This document shows positions 1-9,363 of a DNA stretch of 64,000 nt, in pieces. Source of the DNA: Rhizobiales bacterium GAS188. GTDB taxonomy: Bacteria; Pseudomonadota; Alphaproteobacteria; Rhizobiales; Beijerinckiaceae. The position numbers and the translations under genes were made by a program. A model generated the notes under the pieces. The model saw only the letters and a list, made by a program, of their open reading frames with translations. It did no database searches and was not told where the DNA came from. The stretch covers positions 2,356,001-2,420,000 of the forward strand of contig FNSS01000001.1 of assembly GCA_900104855.1 (NCBI GenBank), in the 5' to 3' direction. Within the stretch, counting starts at the first letter, position 1. The number at the start of each line of letters is the position of its first letter.

Positions 1-2219
1 ATGATGCGCGCAGCCTGCGCCGCATCGCCCTGCGCCTCGAGGCCGACCGGCGTCCCGACGCCAAGCCGCTCGACCTGACCTTCGCACCGCCGCCGCTGCT
101 GCGCCGCTTCCTCTGCGGCCTCGCCCAGGCGATCGTGATGCCGATCTTCCTCGGCCTCGTCACCGCCCAATGGCTCGGCGTCTACATCGCCTATATCCTG
201 CTCTCGCCGGAGAATGGCGGCTTCGCCGAGGATTTGGGGACGGTGTTGATCGTCTATGTGGCGATCAACGTCGGCACCTTCTTCTTCGGCATCGCCGGTA
301 AATGGCTGGTGCTCGGCCGCACCAAGCCGGGCCGCTATCCGCTCTGGGGTCTCTATTATTTCCGCTACTGGCTGGCGACGCAGTTCGGACGTCTGACGCC
401 GGGGGCGCTGATGCAGGGCTCCCCGGTGATGAACTTCTACTTGCGCATGATGGGCGCCAAGATCGGCCGCGATGCCTATATCGGCGATATGAGCTGCGGG
501 GCGGCCGATCTCGTCAGCATCGGCGCCGGCGCCTCGATCGGGCGGGTCGCGATCGCCAATGTCGAGGTCATCGGCAGCGAGTTCGTGATCGGCCGAGTCG
601 AGATCGGCGCGGACACCTATATCGGCTCATCGGCGGTGATCGGCCATGACGCGGTCATCGAGGACGGCGCCGAGCTCGCCGATCTGACTTCGATCGCGCC
701 CCATCAGCGCGTCGGCAAGAACGAGGTGTGGGACGGCTCGCCCGGACGCAAGGTCGGCATGGTCGACGCCGCGGCGCTGCCACCGCAGGCGCGAGCCTCC
801 CGCCGGCGGCGCGCCGTGGGGACGGCGTTCTCCATCGCCATGATGCTGATCATCCCGCCGCTCGGCCTGGTGCCGATCCTGCCGGCCTTCTACTTCTTCG
901 ACCGGCTCGCGGATGTCTTCGCCTCCTTCACGTCGATCAACTATCTCTACCTGACCCCGATCGTCGCCTGGCCGACCGCCATGGTGCTGATCGCCGCCAC
1001 GGTGCTGCTGATCGCGGCCATCCGCTGGATCGTGCTGCCGAAGGTGACGCCCGGCGTGCATTCGATCCACTCGGCCTTCTACTGGCGCATGTGGCTCGTG
1101 GGCGTATGCTCCAATGTGACGCTCGGCACCCTGAATTCGCTCTACGCCACCTTCTACATGCGCTGGTGGTACCGGTTGATGGGCGCCAAGATCGGGCGCG
1201 GCGCCGAGATCTCGACCAGCCTCGGGGGGCGTTACGACCTCATCGAGATCGGCGCCAACTGCTTCATCGCCGACGAGGTCGTGCTCGGCGAGGAGGATGT
1301 CCGGCGCGGCTATATGACGCTCGAACCGGTGAGGATCGCCGACCGGACCTTCGTCGGCAATTCGGCGGTCGTGCCGCCGGGCACGGAGATCGCGAGCGGC
1401 GCCCTGATCGGCGTTAAATCCAAACCACCCGGCAAGATCGTCGCCGAGAAGGAGATCTGGTTCGGCTCCCCGCCCCTGCAATTCCCGGTGAGGCAGACCT
1501 TCGACATGGGCGCGAACTGGACCTACGAGCCGTCCTTCGCGCGCAAGCTCGGCCGCGCCGTGTTTGAAGCCTTCTGCGTGTCGCTGCCGACGGCCCTCTA
1601 CATCACCTTCGGCGTGTTCGCCTCCGAATATCTCGCGCCCGCCATTCTGGACGCCGAGCCGGAGGTGCTGATCCCGCAATTCCTCGCCGCCGGCGTGCTC
1701 ATCTCGGTGATGATGATGCTCGTGGTCTGCGCCCTCAAATGGCTGCTCATGGGTGTCTACAAGCCGATGATGCGGCCCATGTGGTCCTGGTTCGCGCTGC
1801 GCTCCGAGGCGACCGCGGTCGCCTATTCGACCATGGCCAGCCGGGTGCTGCTCGACCATCTGCACGGGACGCCGATGCTCGCCTGGTGCATGCGTCTGTT
1901 CGGCGCCAAGATCGGCGAAGGTACCTATTGGGGCACGACCGACATCACCGAGTTCGACTGCATCGATGTCGGCGATTTCTGCGTCATCAACGAGCATGCC
2001 GCCTTGCAGACCCATCTCTATGAGGACCGGTTGATGAAGATCGGCCGCATCAAGCTCGGCAAGGGCGTGACGGTCGGAGCGGGCAGCGTCGTGCTCTACG
2101 ACACGCGGATCGACGATTACGTCCAGCTCGGTCCTCTCACTGTGGTGATGAAGGGCGAAGGCATCCCGGCGAACTCGGCCTGGGCCGGCGCTCCGGCCCA
2201 GCCGGCCGTCTTCCACTGA
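1..2219 (+). CDS. Pls/PosA-like non-ribosomal peptide synthetase, C-terminal membrane part (5' truncated)
   Basis: The frame is open from base 3 without a stop, so the gene begins before the window; 738 residues are visible. The protein alternates three pairs of membrane segments (about residues 40-103, 275-345 and 525-590) with three soluble left-handed beta-helix hexapeptide regions. Each soluble region carries a GAKIG motif (about residues 150, 393 and 633), as in acyltransferase-like folds. Six membrane segments around three tandem soluble domains is the known C-terminal plan of the epsilon-poly-lysine synthetase type (Pls/PosA family), where an adenylation and a carrier domain precede it. 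Those domains would lie upstream and are not visible, so the substrate is unknown. It ends 8 bp from the convergent lyase gene. Confidence 0.8.
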   Translation, partial: DARSLRRIALRLEADRRPDAKPLDLTFAPPPLLRRFLCGLAQAIVMPIFLGLVTAQWLGVYIAYILLSPENGGFAEDLGTVLIVYVAINVGTFFFGIAGKWLVLGRTKPGRYPLWGLYYFRYWLATQFGRLTPGALMQGSPVMNFYLRMMGAKIGRDAYIGDMSCGAADLVSIGAGASIGRVAIANVEVIGSEFVIGRVEIGADTYIGSSAVIGHDAVIEDGAELADLTSIAPHQRVGKNEVWDGSPGRKVGMVDAAALPPQARASRRRRAVGTAFSIAMMLIIPPLGLVPILPAFYFFDRLADVFASFTSINYLYLTPIVAWPTAMVLIAATVLLIAAIRWIVLPKVTPGVHSIHSAFYWRMWLVGVCSNVTLGTLNSLYATFYMRWWYRLMGAKIGRGAEISTSLGGRYDLIEIGANCFIADEVVLGEEDVRRGYMTLEPVRIADRTFVGNSAVVPPGTEIASGALIGVKSKPPGKIVAEKEIWFGSPPLQFPVRQTFDMGANWTYEPSFARKLGRAVFEAFCVSLPTALYITFGVFASEYLAPAILDAEPEVLIPQFLAAGVLISVMMMLVVCALKWLLMGVYKPMMRPMWSWFALRSEATAVAYSTMASRVLLDHLHGTPMLAWCMRLFGAKIGEGTYWGTTDITEFDCIDVGDFCVINEHAALQTHLYEDRLMKIGRIKLGKGVTVGAGSVVLYDTRIDDYVQLGPLTVVMKGEGIPANSAWAGAPAQPAVFH

Positions 2220-2227
2220 AGGGGGCG

Positions 2228-3577
2228 TCACGTCCCTTCGCGGGCCAGGACGCGATCGACCATCTGGCCGCACAGGCCGAGATAATTCCTCGGATCGAGC
2301 AGCTGGGCCAGGGCCGCGCGGTCCATATGCGGCGCGATCTCCTGGTGCTCGGCGAGCAGGTCGAGGAAAGGCCGCCCGGTCGCGATCACGGCGCGGCAGA
2401 CATCATAGACGAGGTCATGGGCGCGCTGGCGGCCGAGGCTCGGGCCGAGCCCCATCATCACGGCTTCCGACATCACGAGCCCGCCGGTGGCGTCGAGATT
2501 CTTGCGCATGCGCTGCGGGTCGACCACGAGGCCGCCGAGCAGGAAGCGCGCCTGCGCCAAGGCTCCGGCCGACAGGCAGAAGATCTCCGGCAGCGCGATC
2601 CACTCGATCTCCCAGGGTCCGGTCGAGCGTTCGTGGTCCTCGACCATGGCGTCGAGCAAAGCCGGCACATGCTGGCGCACCATCGACACGCAGGCATGGA
2701 TATAGGTGCAGGAGATCGGGTTGCGCTTCTGCGGCATGGTGCTCGACGAGCCGCGGCCTTCGGCGAAGGGCTCATAGGCCTCCTCGACTTCCGTCTGCAT
2801 CATCAGCTTGACGTCGGTCGAGATCTTGCCGAGCGTGCCGGTGACGAGGCCGAGGAAGCAGCCGGCTTCGGCGATGCGATCGCGCATGGTGTGCCAGGCG
2901 ATCTCCGGCTGTCCGAGGCCGAGCTCGGCCATCAGCGCCGCCTGCACCTCGAGCCCAGCGCCGCCGAGCGATGACAGGTTTCCGGCGGCGCCGCCGAATT
3001 CGCCGACCAGAACGCGCGGGCGCAGCTCCCGCAGCCGCTCGAGATGGCGCTGGAAGCCGGCGAGCAGGACGGCGGCCTTGTAGCCGAAGGTGATCGGCAC
3101 TGCATGTTGCAGATTGCTGCGCGCCACCATCGGCGTGTCCCGATAGCGGCGCGCGAGATCGGCGAGCGAACCCGCGATCGCCTTCAGGTCGCGCTCCACC
3201 AATTCGAGGGCGGCGCGTAGCTGCATCACGGTCGCGGTATCGGTGACGTCCTGCGTGGTCGCGCCCCAATGGCACCACTCGCCGAGCCCGCGCTGCGACA
3301 GCGCCACGAGCTGCTGCACGACGCCGAGGACCGGATAACCGATCCGCTCCGTCTGGATCTTCAGCTTCGCCATGTCGATCGCGTCGACCCGGCAATGCCG
3401 GCAGATCTCGTCCGCTGCCTCCTGCGGAATGATGCCGAGCCGCGCCTGCACGCGCGCCAGCGCAGCCTCGATGTCGAGATAGTACTGCACGCGCCTTTCG
3501 TCAGAAAAGACGGCGCGCATCTCGGCGGTGCTGAAGATATCGCCGAAGATGCTGGAATCGATGATGGTCGCCGCCAT
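2228..3577 (-). CDS. Adenylosuccinate lyase / 3-carboxymuconate cycloisomerase family protein
   Basis: This 449-residue protein belongs to the fumarase/aspartase superfamily, which performs beta-elimination (or, in CMLE, cycloisomerisation) as homotetramers. The superfamily signature GSSSTMPQKRNP is at residues 276-287, the first conserved block WGATTQD at about 104-110, and RSNLQHAVPITFG at about 153-165. Length and motifs fit PcaB-like enzymes better than PurB, but no protocatechuate genes are near, so a pca role is not supported. It is divergent from the TRAP transporter, which suggests that it could act on the imported acid. That link is inference. Confidence 0.8.
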   Translation of the reverse strand: MAATIIDSSIFGDIFSTAEMRAVFSDERRVQYYLDIEAALARVQARLGIIPQEAADEICRHCRVDAIDMAKLKIQTERIGYPVLGVVQQLVALSQRGLGEWCHWGATTQDVTDTATVMQLRAALELVERDLKAIAGSLADLARRYRDTPMVARSNLQHAVPITFGYKAAVLLAGFQRHLERLRELRPRVLVGEFGGAAGNLSSLGGAGLEVQAALMAELGLGQPEIAWHTMRDRIAEAGCFLGLVTGTLGKISTDVKLMMQTEVEEAYEPFAEGRGSSSTMPQKRNPISCTYIHACVSMVRQHVPALLDAMVEDHERSTGPWEIEWIALPEIFCLSAGALAQARFLLGGLVVDPQRMRKNLDATGGLVMSEAVMMGLGPSLGRQRAHDLVYDVCRAVIATGRPFLDLLAEHQEIAPHMDRAALAQLLDPRNYLGLCGQMVDRVLAREGT

Positions 3578-3717
3578 GGTGTTGATGCCCTCTTGCGTTT
3601 GCCGAAGCCGAGGCCCGGTTCGACTATCGTAGCCTGGACGGACGGACGCGGCAGATGTTATTCATGAAGCAACATAGAAAAGCCGGGAGACATGCATTCC
3701 GGCCGAGCTGGGAGGAT
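3578..3717. promoter_or_regulatory. Divergent intergenic region, lyase / TRAP operon
   Basis: This 140-bp stretch separates the minus-strand lyase gene from the TRAP operon and must carry promoters for both. It holds an imperfect inverted repeat ATGTT-N11-AACAT at 3655-3675, a candidate operator. An in-frame ATG at 3655 lies inside this repeat, which argues against using it as the dctP start. No convincing -35/-10 pair was identified. Confidence 0.35.
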
Positions 3718-4782
3718 ATGTCGGTGCGCACATTCCCCGCGCTTTCGCCTTCGGCACGCATTTTTGCAGTCTTCGCGCTTGCGGTCTTGGCGCTCGCGGC
3801 CCTGACGCTCGCGGTCTTGGGGCTGTCGCGGCCGGCCCTCGCCCAGCAACCGATCATCGTCAAGTTCAGCCATGTCGTCTCGCCCGATGCGCCCAAAGGC
3901 AAGGCCGCGGTCGTGTTCAAGGAGCTCGCCGAGAAATACACCAACGGCAAGGTGAAGGTGGAGATCTATCCCAACTCCTCGCTCTACAAGGACAAGGAGG
4001 AGCTCGAGGCGCTGCAGCTCGGCTCGGTGCAGCTCCTTGCGCCCTCGATCTCCAAATTCGGCCCGCTCGGGGTGAAGGAATTCGATGTCTTCGACCTTCC
4101 CTTCCTCTTGAGCGACGATGCGCGCGCCCGCCAGATGTTCGCGAGCCCGATGCTCGCCGACTTCAACAAGAAGCTCGAAGCCAAGGGAGTCGAGCCGCTC
4201 GCCTATTGGGACAATGGCGCGCATGTTTACACGGCCAACAAGCCCCTCATCATGCCGGAGGACTTCAAGGGCCTGAAGATGCGCATCCAGGGCTCGAAAG
4301 TGCTCGACGCGGTGGCGCGCGAGCTCGGCGCCATCCCGCAGATCATGGCGTTCTCCGAACTCTATCAGGCGCTGCAGACCGGCGTCGTCGACGGCGAGGA
4401 CAATGTGCCCTCGAACATCCTGACCCAGCGTTTCTACGAGGTGCAGAAATACCTCACGGTCTCCTATCACGGGCGGCTCACCTACGCCCTCATCACCAAC
4501 AAGAAGTTCTGGGACGGCCTGCCCGAAGACGTCCGCGCCGGCCTCAGGCGCGCCGTGAAGGAATCGACCGATTTCTTCAACGAGACAGCCGCGAAGGACA
4601 ATGTCGATGCGCTGGAGAAGATCAAGGCGTCGGGCAAGGTCGAGATGCATGTGCTCACGACCGAGGAGAGGCAGGCCTGGATCGCCAAGCTGATGCCGGT
4701 TCACACGGAGATGCAGAGCCGCTTCGGCAAGGATTTCATCGAGCAGGTCTACAAGGCTTCGGGCTTCACGCCGGCGCTCTGA
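3718..4782 (+). CDS. TRAP transporter substrate-binding protein, DctP family
   Basis: This is the periplasmic solute receptor of a tripartite ATP-independent transporter, usually for C4-dicarboxylates or other organic acids. From the ATG at 3718 it has 354 residues, with an Arg-containing n-region, a long hydrophobic core and an ALA-QQ cleavage site, followed by a typical DctP start (VKFSHVVSPDAPKGKAA). GGAGG precedes the ATG with only 2 bp spacing; an upstream in-frame ATG at 3655 would add 21 residues before the signal peptide and is less likely. The helix-rich QALQTGVVDGEDN stretch is typical of the family. dctQ and dctM follow. Confidence 0.9.
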   Translation: MSVRTFPALSPSARIFAVFALAVLALAALTLAVLGLSRPALAQQPIIVKFSHVVSPDAPKGKAAVVFKELAEKYTNGKVKVEIYPNSSLYKDKEELEALQLGSVQLLAPSISKFGPLGVKEFDVFDLPFLLSDDARARQMFASPMLADFNKKLEAKGVEPLAYWDNGAHVYTANKPLIMPEDFKGLKMRIQGSKVLDAVARELGAIPQIMAFSELYQALQTGVVDGEDNVPSNILTQRFYEVQKYLTVSYHGRLTYALITNKKFWDGLPEDVRAGLRRAVKESTDFFNETAAKDNVDALEKIKASGKVEMHVLTTEERQAWIAKLMPVHTEMQSRFGKDFIEQVYKASGFTPAL

Positions 4783-4867
4783 GGGGGAATTTCGGTGACA
4801 CTGCACTAAATTGGACCGCGTCACCGACAACAAGCCGAGCCCAAGCTCGCAGCCGTGAGGAGGCAGA

Positions 4868-5500
4868 GTGCTCGACCGCATCCTCGATCGGCTCGAAGAG
4901 CGGATCATCGCCACCCTGATCGCCGCGGCCACCTGCATCACCTTCGTGGCCGTCGTGCATCGCTATGGGGCGAGCAATTCGGCGGTGCTCGCCCATTGGG
5001 CGAAGATGCATGGCGCGCTCTTTTTGAGCCAGCCGGCCGAATGGGTCTATGTGCGGCTGACCTCGCTCAACCTCTCCTGGGCCCAGGAGCTCGCCACCTA
5101 CATGTTCGTGTGGATGGCGAAATTCGGCGCCGCGCTCGGCGTGCGCACCGGCATCCATGTCGGCGTCGACGTCCTGGTCGATCGGCTGGCGCCTTCGTCC
5201 CGCCGGCCGGTGATCGTGTTCGCGCTTCTGTGCGGGGCGCTGTTCACCGGGGTCATCGGCACGCTTGGCGCCATCTATGTCTATGAGCTCGACCCCGACC
5301 AGGTCTCCCAAGAGCTCGAATGGCCGAGCCGCTACATCTATCTGTGCATCCCGCTCGGCTCCTATCTGATGTGCCTTCGCTTCCTGCAGGTGATGTGGCG
5401 CTTCCTGCGCTATGGCGTCATCCCGCAACATGGCCACGCTGCCCAGGCCGAGGTCAGGCTGACGCCTTCGGCGGTGCCCGTCGCGGAGCCGGTCACGTGA
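4868..5500 (+). CDS. TRAP transporter small permease, DctQ family
   Basis: This 210-residue membrane protein is the small four-helix subunit of the TRAP transporter. It starts at GTG 4868 with GAGGAGG about 5 bp upstream. It has an N-terminal LEERIIATLIAAATCITFVAVVHR-type helix, and the conserved SWAQELATYMFVWMAKFGAALG block that defines DctQ proteins is near residues 74-95. Between them is an insert of about 35 residues rich in Trp and Leu, longer than in compact DctQ proteins. Its last codons overlap the dctM start. Confidence 0.88.
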   Translation: MLDRILDRLEERIIATLIAAATCITFVAVVHRYGASNSAVLAHWAKMHGALFLSQPAEWVYVRLTSLNLSWAQELATYMFVWMAKFGAALGVRTGIHVGVDVLVDRLAPSSRRPVIVFALLCGALFTGVIGTLGAIYVYELDPDQVSQELEWPSRYIYLCIPLGSYLMCLRFLQVMWRFLRYGVIPQHGHAAQAEVRLTPSAVPVAEPVT

Positions 5501-6963
5501 CCGCCCTTGCGGCAACGGCCACGCTGCGGCCGCGCTCCAGCGCGCTGGTCGCGACGCTGATCATCGCCATCCCGATCCTGCTCGCCCTCATCTGCTTTGC
5601 GACGCGGCTCGACATCATCGAGCTATCGCAATCGGTGCGCGCCCTGATGCTGTTCGCGCTCCTGCTGGCGCTGATGGCGACCGGCATGCCGATCTCGATC
5701 GCGCTCGGCCTGTCGGTGCTCACCTACCTGTTCATCCTGAGCAGCGTCGATCCCAAGATGGTCGGGCTCAAGCTGTTCACCAGCATCGACCGTTTCGAGA
5801 TCATGGCGATCCCGTTCTTCATCCTGTCCGGCAGCTTCCTCACTTCGGGCGGGGTGGCGCGCCGCATGATCTCATTCGCCAGCGCCATGATCGGGCATTG
5901 GTACGGCGGGCTTGGCCTTGCGGGCGTGGTCGCCTGCGCCTTGTTCGCGGCCATCTCGGGATCCTCGGTCGCGACCGTCGTCGGCATCGGCTCCATCATC
6001 CTGCCCGCCATCGTGCAGAATGGCTACCCGCCGCGCTTCGGGGCCGGAGTGATCGCGACCTCGGGCGCGCTCGGCATCCTGTTTCCGCCCTCCATCAATC
6101 TCGTCATCTATGCGGTGGCGACGAGCGGCATGCAGCCCAGGGGGCCGGGCGGGCAGGTCGTCGATTCCGCCTCGGTCGGCCAATTGTTCATGGCGGGTCT
6201 GGTGCCCGGGCTGATGCTGGCGACGATGCTCGGCGCGACCACCTGGTATCGCGCCTGGCGCAATGATTATCCGCGCATGGAGCGGTCGAGCTGGGTCGAG
6301 AGCCTGCGGGCCTTCCGCGAAAGCTTCTGGGGGCTGTTCCTCATCGTGCTCGTGCTCGGCGGCATCTATGGGGGGCTGTTCACCCCGACCGAGGCCGCCG
6401 CCATGGCTGCCGTCTACGCCTTCTTCATCGCCGTCTTCGTCTACAAGGAGCTCGATCTCCGCGACGTGCCGGCGGTGCTGCTGAAGGCCGCCTCCATGAG
6501 CGCGATGATCCTTTACATCATCACCAATGCGACGGTGTTCTCCTGGCTGCTCACCTCCGAGCAGATTCCCCAATCGATGGCCGAATGGATGACGGCGCAG
6601 GGCTTCGGCATGGTGGCGTTCCTGTTCGTCACCAACATCGTGCTGTTGGCGGCCGGCAATTTCATGGACCCGTCCGCCATCGTCCTGATCATGGCGCCGA
6701 TCCTGTTCCCGATGGCGGCGGCGCTCGGCGTGCACCCAGTGCATCTCGGCATCCTGATGGCGGTCAATATGGAGGTGGGGCTCTGCCACCCGCCGGTCGG
6801 GCTCAATCTCTACGTGGCGGCCGGCATCACCAAGATGGGCATCACCGAGCTCACCATCGCGGTGCTTCCCTGGCTCGCGACCATGCTGATCTTCCTGGTG
6901 ATGGTCACCTACATCCCCGAGATCTCGTTATGGCTGCCGCGGCTGTTGGGGATGGTGAACTAA
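5497..6963 (+). CDS. TRAP transporter large permease, DctM family
   Basis: This is the large permease that couples substrate movement to an ion gradient. The start chosen is GTG 5497, overlapping the dctQ stop by 4 bp (GTGA), giving 488 residues; the reading frame stays open upstream to 5320 but that part overlaps dctQ. It has about 12 hydrophobic segments. Family motifs visible are IPFFILSGSFLTSGGVARR, AAISGSSVATVVGIG and SGALGILFPPSINLVIY. Translational coupling to dctQ is expected. The transcription unit ends in a heptanucleotide-repeat hairpin. Confidence 0.92.
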   Translation: MTALAATATLRPRSSALVATLIIAIPILLALICFATRLDIIELSQSVRALMLFALLLALMATGMPISIALGLSVLTYLFILSSVDPKMVGLKLFTSIDRFEIMAIPFFILSGSFLTSGGVARRMISFASAMIGHWYGGLGLAGVVACALFAAISGSSVATVVGIGSIILPAIVQNGYPPRFGAGVIATSGALGILFPPSINLVIYAVATSGMQPRGPGGQVVDSASVGQLFMAGLVPGLMLATMLGATTWYRAWRNDYPRMERSSWVESLRAFRESFWGLFLIVLVLGGIYGGLFTPTEAAAMAAVYAFFIAVFVYKELDLRDVPAVLLKAASMSAMILYIITNATVFSWLLTSEQIPQSMAEWMTAQGFGMVAFLFVTNIVLLAAGNFMDPSAIVLIMAPILFPMAAALGVHPVHLGILMAVNMEVGLCHPPVGLNLYVAAGITKMGITELTIAVLPWLATMLIFLVMVTYIPEISLWLPRLLGMVN

Positions 6964-6966
6964 TGG

Positions 6967-7082
6967 GCGAGTGGCGAATGGCGAATAGCGAATGGCACCT
7001 AGAGCGTAGTCGGTTGCCGGCAGATTGAGATTGCAGAAACTACTCTCTACTTACTACTCGCTACTCGCTACTCGCTATTCGC
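6967..7082. repeat. Heptanucleotide-repeat inverted array (copy 1)
   Basis: The left arm is four 7-bp units at 6967-6994 (GCGAGTG, GCGAATG, GCGAATA, GCGAATG). The right arm is four complementary units at 7055-7082 (three TACTCGC and one TATTCGC), preceded by a degenerate TACTCTC. The arms can pair over about 28 bp, with G-T wobbles, around a loop of about 60 bases. It lies between the TRAP operon and the MBL gene, so it may act as a terminator or mRNA stabiliser. A longer relative is at 36540-36695. Confidence 0.85.
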
Positions 7083-7116
7083 CTCCTCAAAACGACGAGC
7101 GTATCGGATCGAAACG

Positions 7117-7932
7117 ATGACCCATTGCATCTGCGTCGCTTGCGGCACGCAATTCGCCGCAAGCCCGTCACCCCCCGCGAGTTGCCCGATCTGCACGGAT
7201 GACCGCCAATTCGTCGGCTGGAGCGGCCAGGTCTGGACAACGCTCGATGCGCTGCGTGCCGATCACCGGCTGCGTTTCGAGACCGAGGGCGAAGGGGTCA
7301 CGGGCATCGGTATCGCGCCGCATTTCGCCATCGGCCAGCGGGCCCTCCTGGTGCAAACACCGCAAGGCAATGTGCTGTGGGACTGCGTCGCCCTCGTCGA
7401 TGACGAGGCGGTCGGCAAGATCCGGGCGCTCGGCGGGCTCAAGGCGATCGCCATCTCGCATCCCCATTACTACACCGTCATGGCCGAATGGAGCGACGCC
7501 TTCGGCGGCGTCCCGATCTACCTGCACGAGGAGGATCGGCAATGGGTGATGCGCCCCCATGATGCGATCGTGCATTGGAGCGGCGACACGCATATTCTGG
7601 CGCCCGGACTGACGCTGATCCGCTGCGCCGGGCATTTCCCGGGCGGGACTGTGCTGCATTCGCAGGCGCATGCCGGTGGAAGCGGCGCCCTGTTCTCAGG
7701 CGACGTGATCGCGGTGAACATGGATCGCGCCTCGGTGACCTTCATGCACTCCTTCCCGAACTACATCCCGCTGAACGCCGCCGCGGTGCGGCGCATCGCC
7801 GATATCATGGCGCCTTATCGCTTCGAGACCATCTACGGAGCCTTCGCCAACCGCAATGTGGCGACGCAAGCGCGGGCCGCCTTCGACCGCTCGGTGGCGC
7901 GCTATCTCAAGGCGATCGGCGCTGCGGATTGA
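7117..7932 (+). CDS. MBL-fold metallohydrolase with N-terminal zinc ribbon
   Basis: This 271-residue protein begins with a CxxC-x14-CxxC zinc ribbon (residues 5-25), followed by a metallo-beta-lactamase fold. The canonical HxHxDH motif is replaced by SHPHYY, keeping only two histidines. A later CAGHFPGG histidine and the FSGD aspartate are retained. The metal site may therefore be incomplete or mononuclear. Such proteins occur widely in proteobacteria without an assigned substrate. It sits between the TRAP operon and an M20 hydrolase on the same strand, but 153 bp and a repeat separate it from dctM. Confidence 0.8.
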   Translation: MTHCICVACGTQFAASPSPPASCPICTDDRQFVGWSGQVWTTLDALRADHRLRFETEGEGVTGIGIAPHFAIGQRALLVQTPQGNVLWDCVALVDDEAVGKIRALGGLKAIAISHPHYYTVMAEWSDAFGGVPIYLHEEDRQWVMRPHDAIVHWSGDTHILAPGLTLIRCAGHFPGGTVLHSQAHAGGSGALFSGDVIAVNMDRASVTFMHSFPNYIPLNAAAVRRIADIMAPYRFETIYGAFANRNVATQARAAFDRSVARYLKAIGAAD

Positions 7933-8115
7933 ACCAAGCCGGTCGCCAGCCAAGTCACTGGCAAAGCAGCCGGCCAAATAGCTAACCAAGCCCACGCGTC
8001 CGGCGTCGCGACGGCGTCCGAGCATGGCAGGTTTTCGCCAGCATGGGGCGCACGGCGACGCCTTGGCTTGACCCCTCGGTTCGGCTGACACAGTGTCACG
8101 CTCTCGAACAGGGAG
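7933..8115 (+). promoter_or_regulatory. Intergenic region with palindrome upstream of the M20 gene
   Basis: The start of the region holds nested complementary segments (about 7938-7975) that could form a weak hairpin after the MBL gene. Near the M20 start is a perfect 13-bp palindrome, TGACAC-A-GTGTCA, at 8086-8098. TTGACC at 8068-8073 could be a -35 element, but no good -10 follows. The palindrome is a candidate regulator site. Confidence 0.35.
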
Positions 8116-9336
8116 ATGATGGCGACCATGGTGAAGCAGGTAATTCTCGAGGCGATCAACGAATTCGCGCCGGAGCTCGTCGCCATCCGCCAGGATATCC
8201 ACAAGCATCCGGAGACCCGCTTCGAAGAGGTCCGCACCGCAGCTCTCGTCGCCGAGAAGCTGCGCGGCTGGGGGATCGAGGTCGTCGAAGGCGTCGGCAA
8301 GACCGGCGTCGTCGGCACGCTGAAGGGCAAGCGCCCGGGCCAGCGCGCCATCGGGCTGCGCGCCGACATGGATGCGCTGTTCATCGAAGAACAGAACAGC
8401 TTCGCGCATGCCTCGGTCGTGCCCGGCAAGATGCATGCCTGCGGCCATGACGGGCATACGACGATGCTGCTCGGCGCCGCCAGATATCTCGCCGAGGCGC
8501 CCGATTTCGCCGGCACGGTGCATTTCATCTTCCAGCCGGCCGAGGAGGCCGGCACCGGCGCGCCGGCCATGATCGCCGACGGGCTGTTCGACCGTTTTCC
8601 CTGCGACAGCGTCTATGGGCTGCACAATTCGCCGGGCATGCCGGTCGGGCAATTCGGCACGCGGCCGGGCCCGGTGCTGGCGGGCTCCGATTTCTGGGGC
8701 GCGACCTTCACGGGAACAGGCGGCCATGGCGGCGCTGCGCCCCATCTCGCCACCGACGCGACCGTGGTGCTTGGTCATTTCCTCCTCGGCCTGCAGACCA
8801 TCCTGCCGCGCAATCTGCGCCCGACCGAGAGCGCGGCGCTGAGCGTCGGCTATATCAATGGCGGGGCCCATAATTCGCCGAACGTCATGCCGTCGAAGAT
8901 CGTGGTGCGCGGCACGGCCCGCTATTTCCGCATCGAGGCGCAGGCGGTGATCAAGCGCCGCCTCGAGGAGCTGGCGAAGACGCTCGCCTCCGCGCATGGC
9001 TGCGAGGCCGAGTTCGTTTATGAGGCGCTCTGCCCGCCCACGGTGAATTGGGAGGAGAAGGTGCCGGTCGCAACCGCCGCCGCCGCCGATCTCGTCGGCT
9101 CCGACAATGTCACCGACGTGCCACCGAGCACCGGCGGGGAGGATTTCTCCTTCATGCTGCAGAAGAAGCCGGGCGTGTTCATGCGCATCGGCAATGGCGT
9201 CGACCAGAACGGCAATTTCCACAACGTCCACACGCCCCATTACGACTTCAACGACGACATCCTGGCGCTGGGCGCCGCCTATTGGGCGAGCCTGGTGCAG
9301 CAGGAGCTGGGCTGGGCCTCGGAAGAGCGGCGCTGA
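8116..9336 (+). CDS. M20 family metallopeptidase / amidohydrolase
   Basis: This 406-residue cytosolic protein is of the hippurate hydrolase/amidohydrolase type, which cleaves N-acyl amino acids or related amides with two metal ions. Visible motifs are HKHPETRFEE, ADMDAL, MHACGHDGHTTMLLGAA (metal-ligand Cys and His) and FQPAEE (catalytic Glu), with GGEDFSFML near the end. The start is ambiguous among ATG 8116, 8119 and 8128, because GGGAG at 8111-8115 abuts the first. No other gene is coupled to it; a palindromic repeat follows at 9364. Confidence 0.9.
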   Translation: MMATMVKQVILEAINEFAPELVAIRQDIHKHPETRFEEVRTAALVAEKLRGWGIEVVEGVGKTGVVGTLKGKRPGQRAIGLRADMDALFIEEQNSFAHASVVPGKMHACGHDGHTTMLLGAARYLAEAPDFAGTVHFIFQPAEEAGTGAPAMIADGLFDRFPCDSVYGLHNSPGMPVGQFGTRPGPVLAGSDFWGATFTGTGGHGGAAPHLATDATVVLGHFLLGLQTILPRNLRPTESAALSVGYINGGAHNSPNVMPSKIVVRGTARYFRIEAQAVIKRRLEELAKTLASAHGCEAEFVYEALCPPTVNWEEKVPVATAAAADLVGSDNVTDVPPSTGGEDFSFMLQKKPGVFMRIGNGVDQNGNFHNVHTPHYDFNDDILALGAAYWASLVQQELGWASEERR

Positions 9337-9363
9337 GCTGATTCCGCGGCGGGCCGGCGCGCC

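Noticed and set aside
627-2273. Long minus-strand frame antisense to the Pls-like gene
   Set aside because: Its translation is dominated by Asp, His, Arg and Gly repeats, typical of an antisense shadow in high-GC DNA; the plus-strand frame has clear domains.
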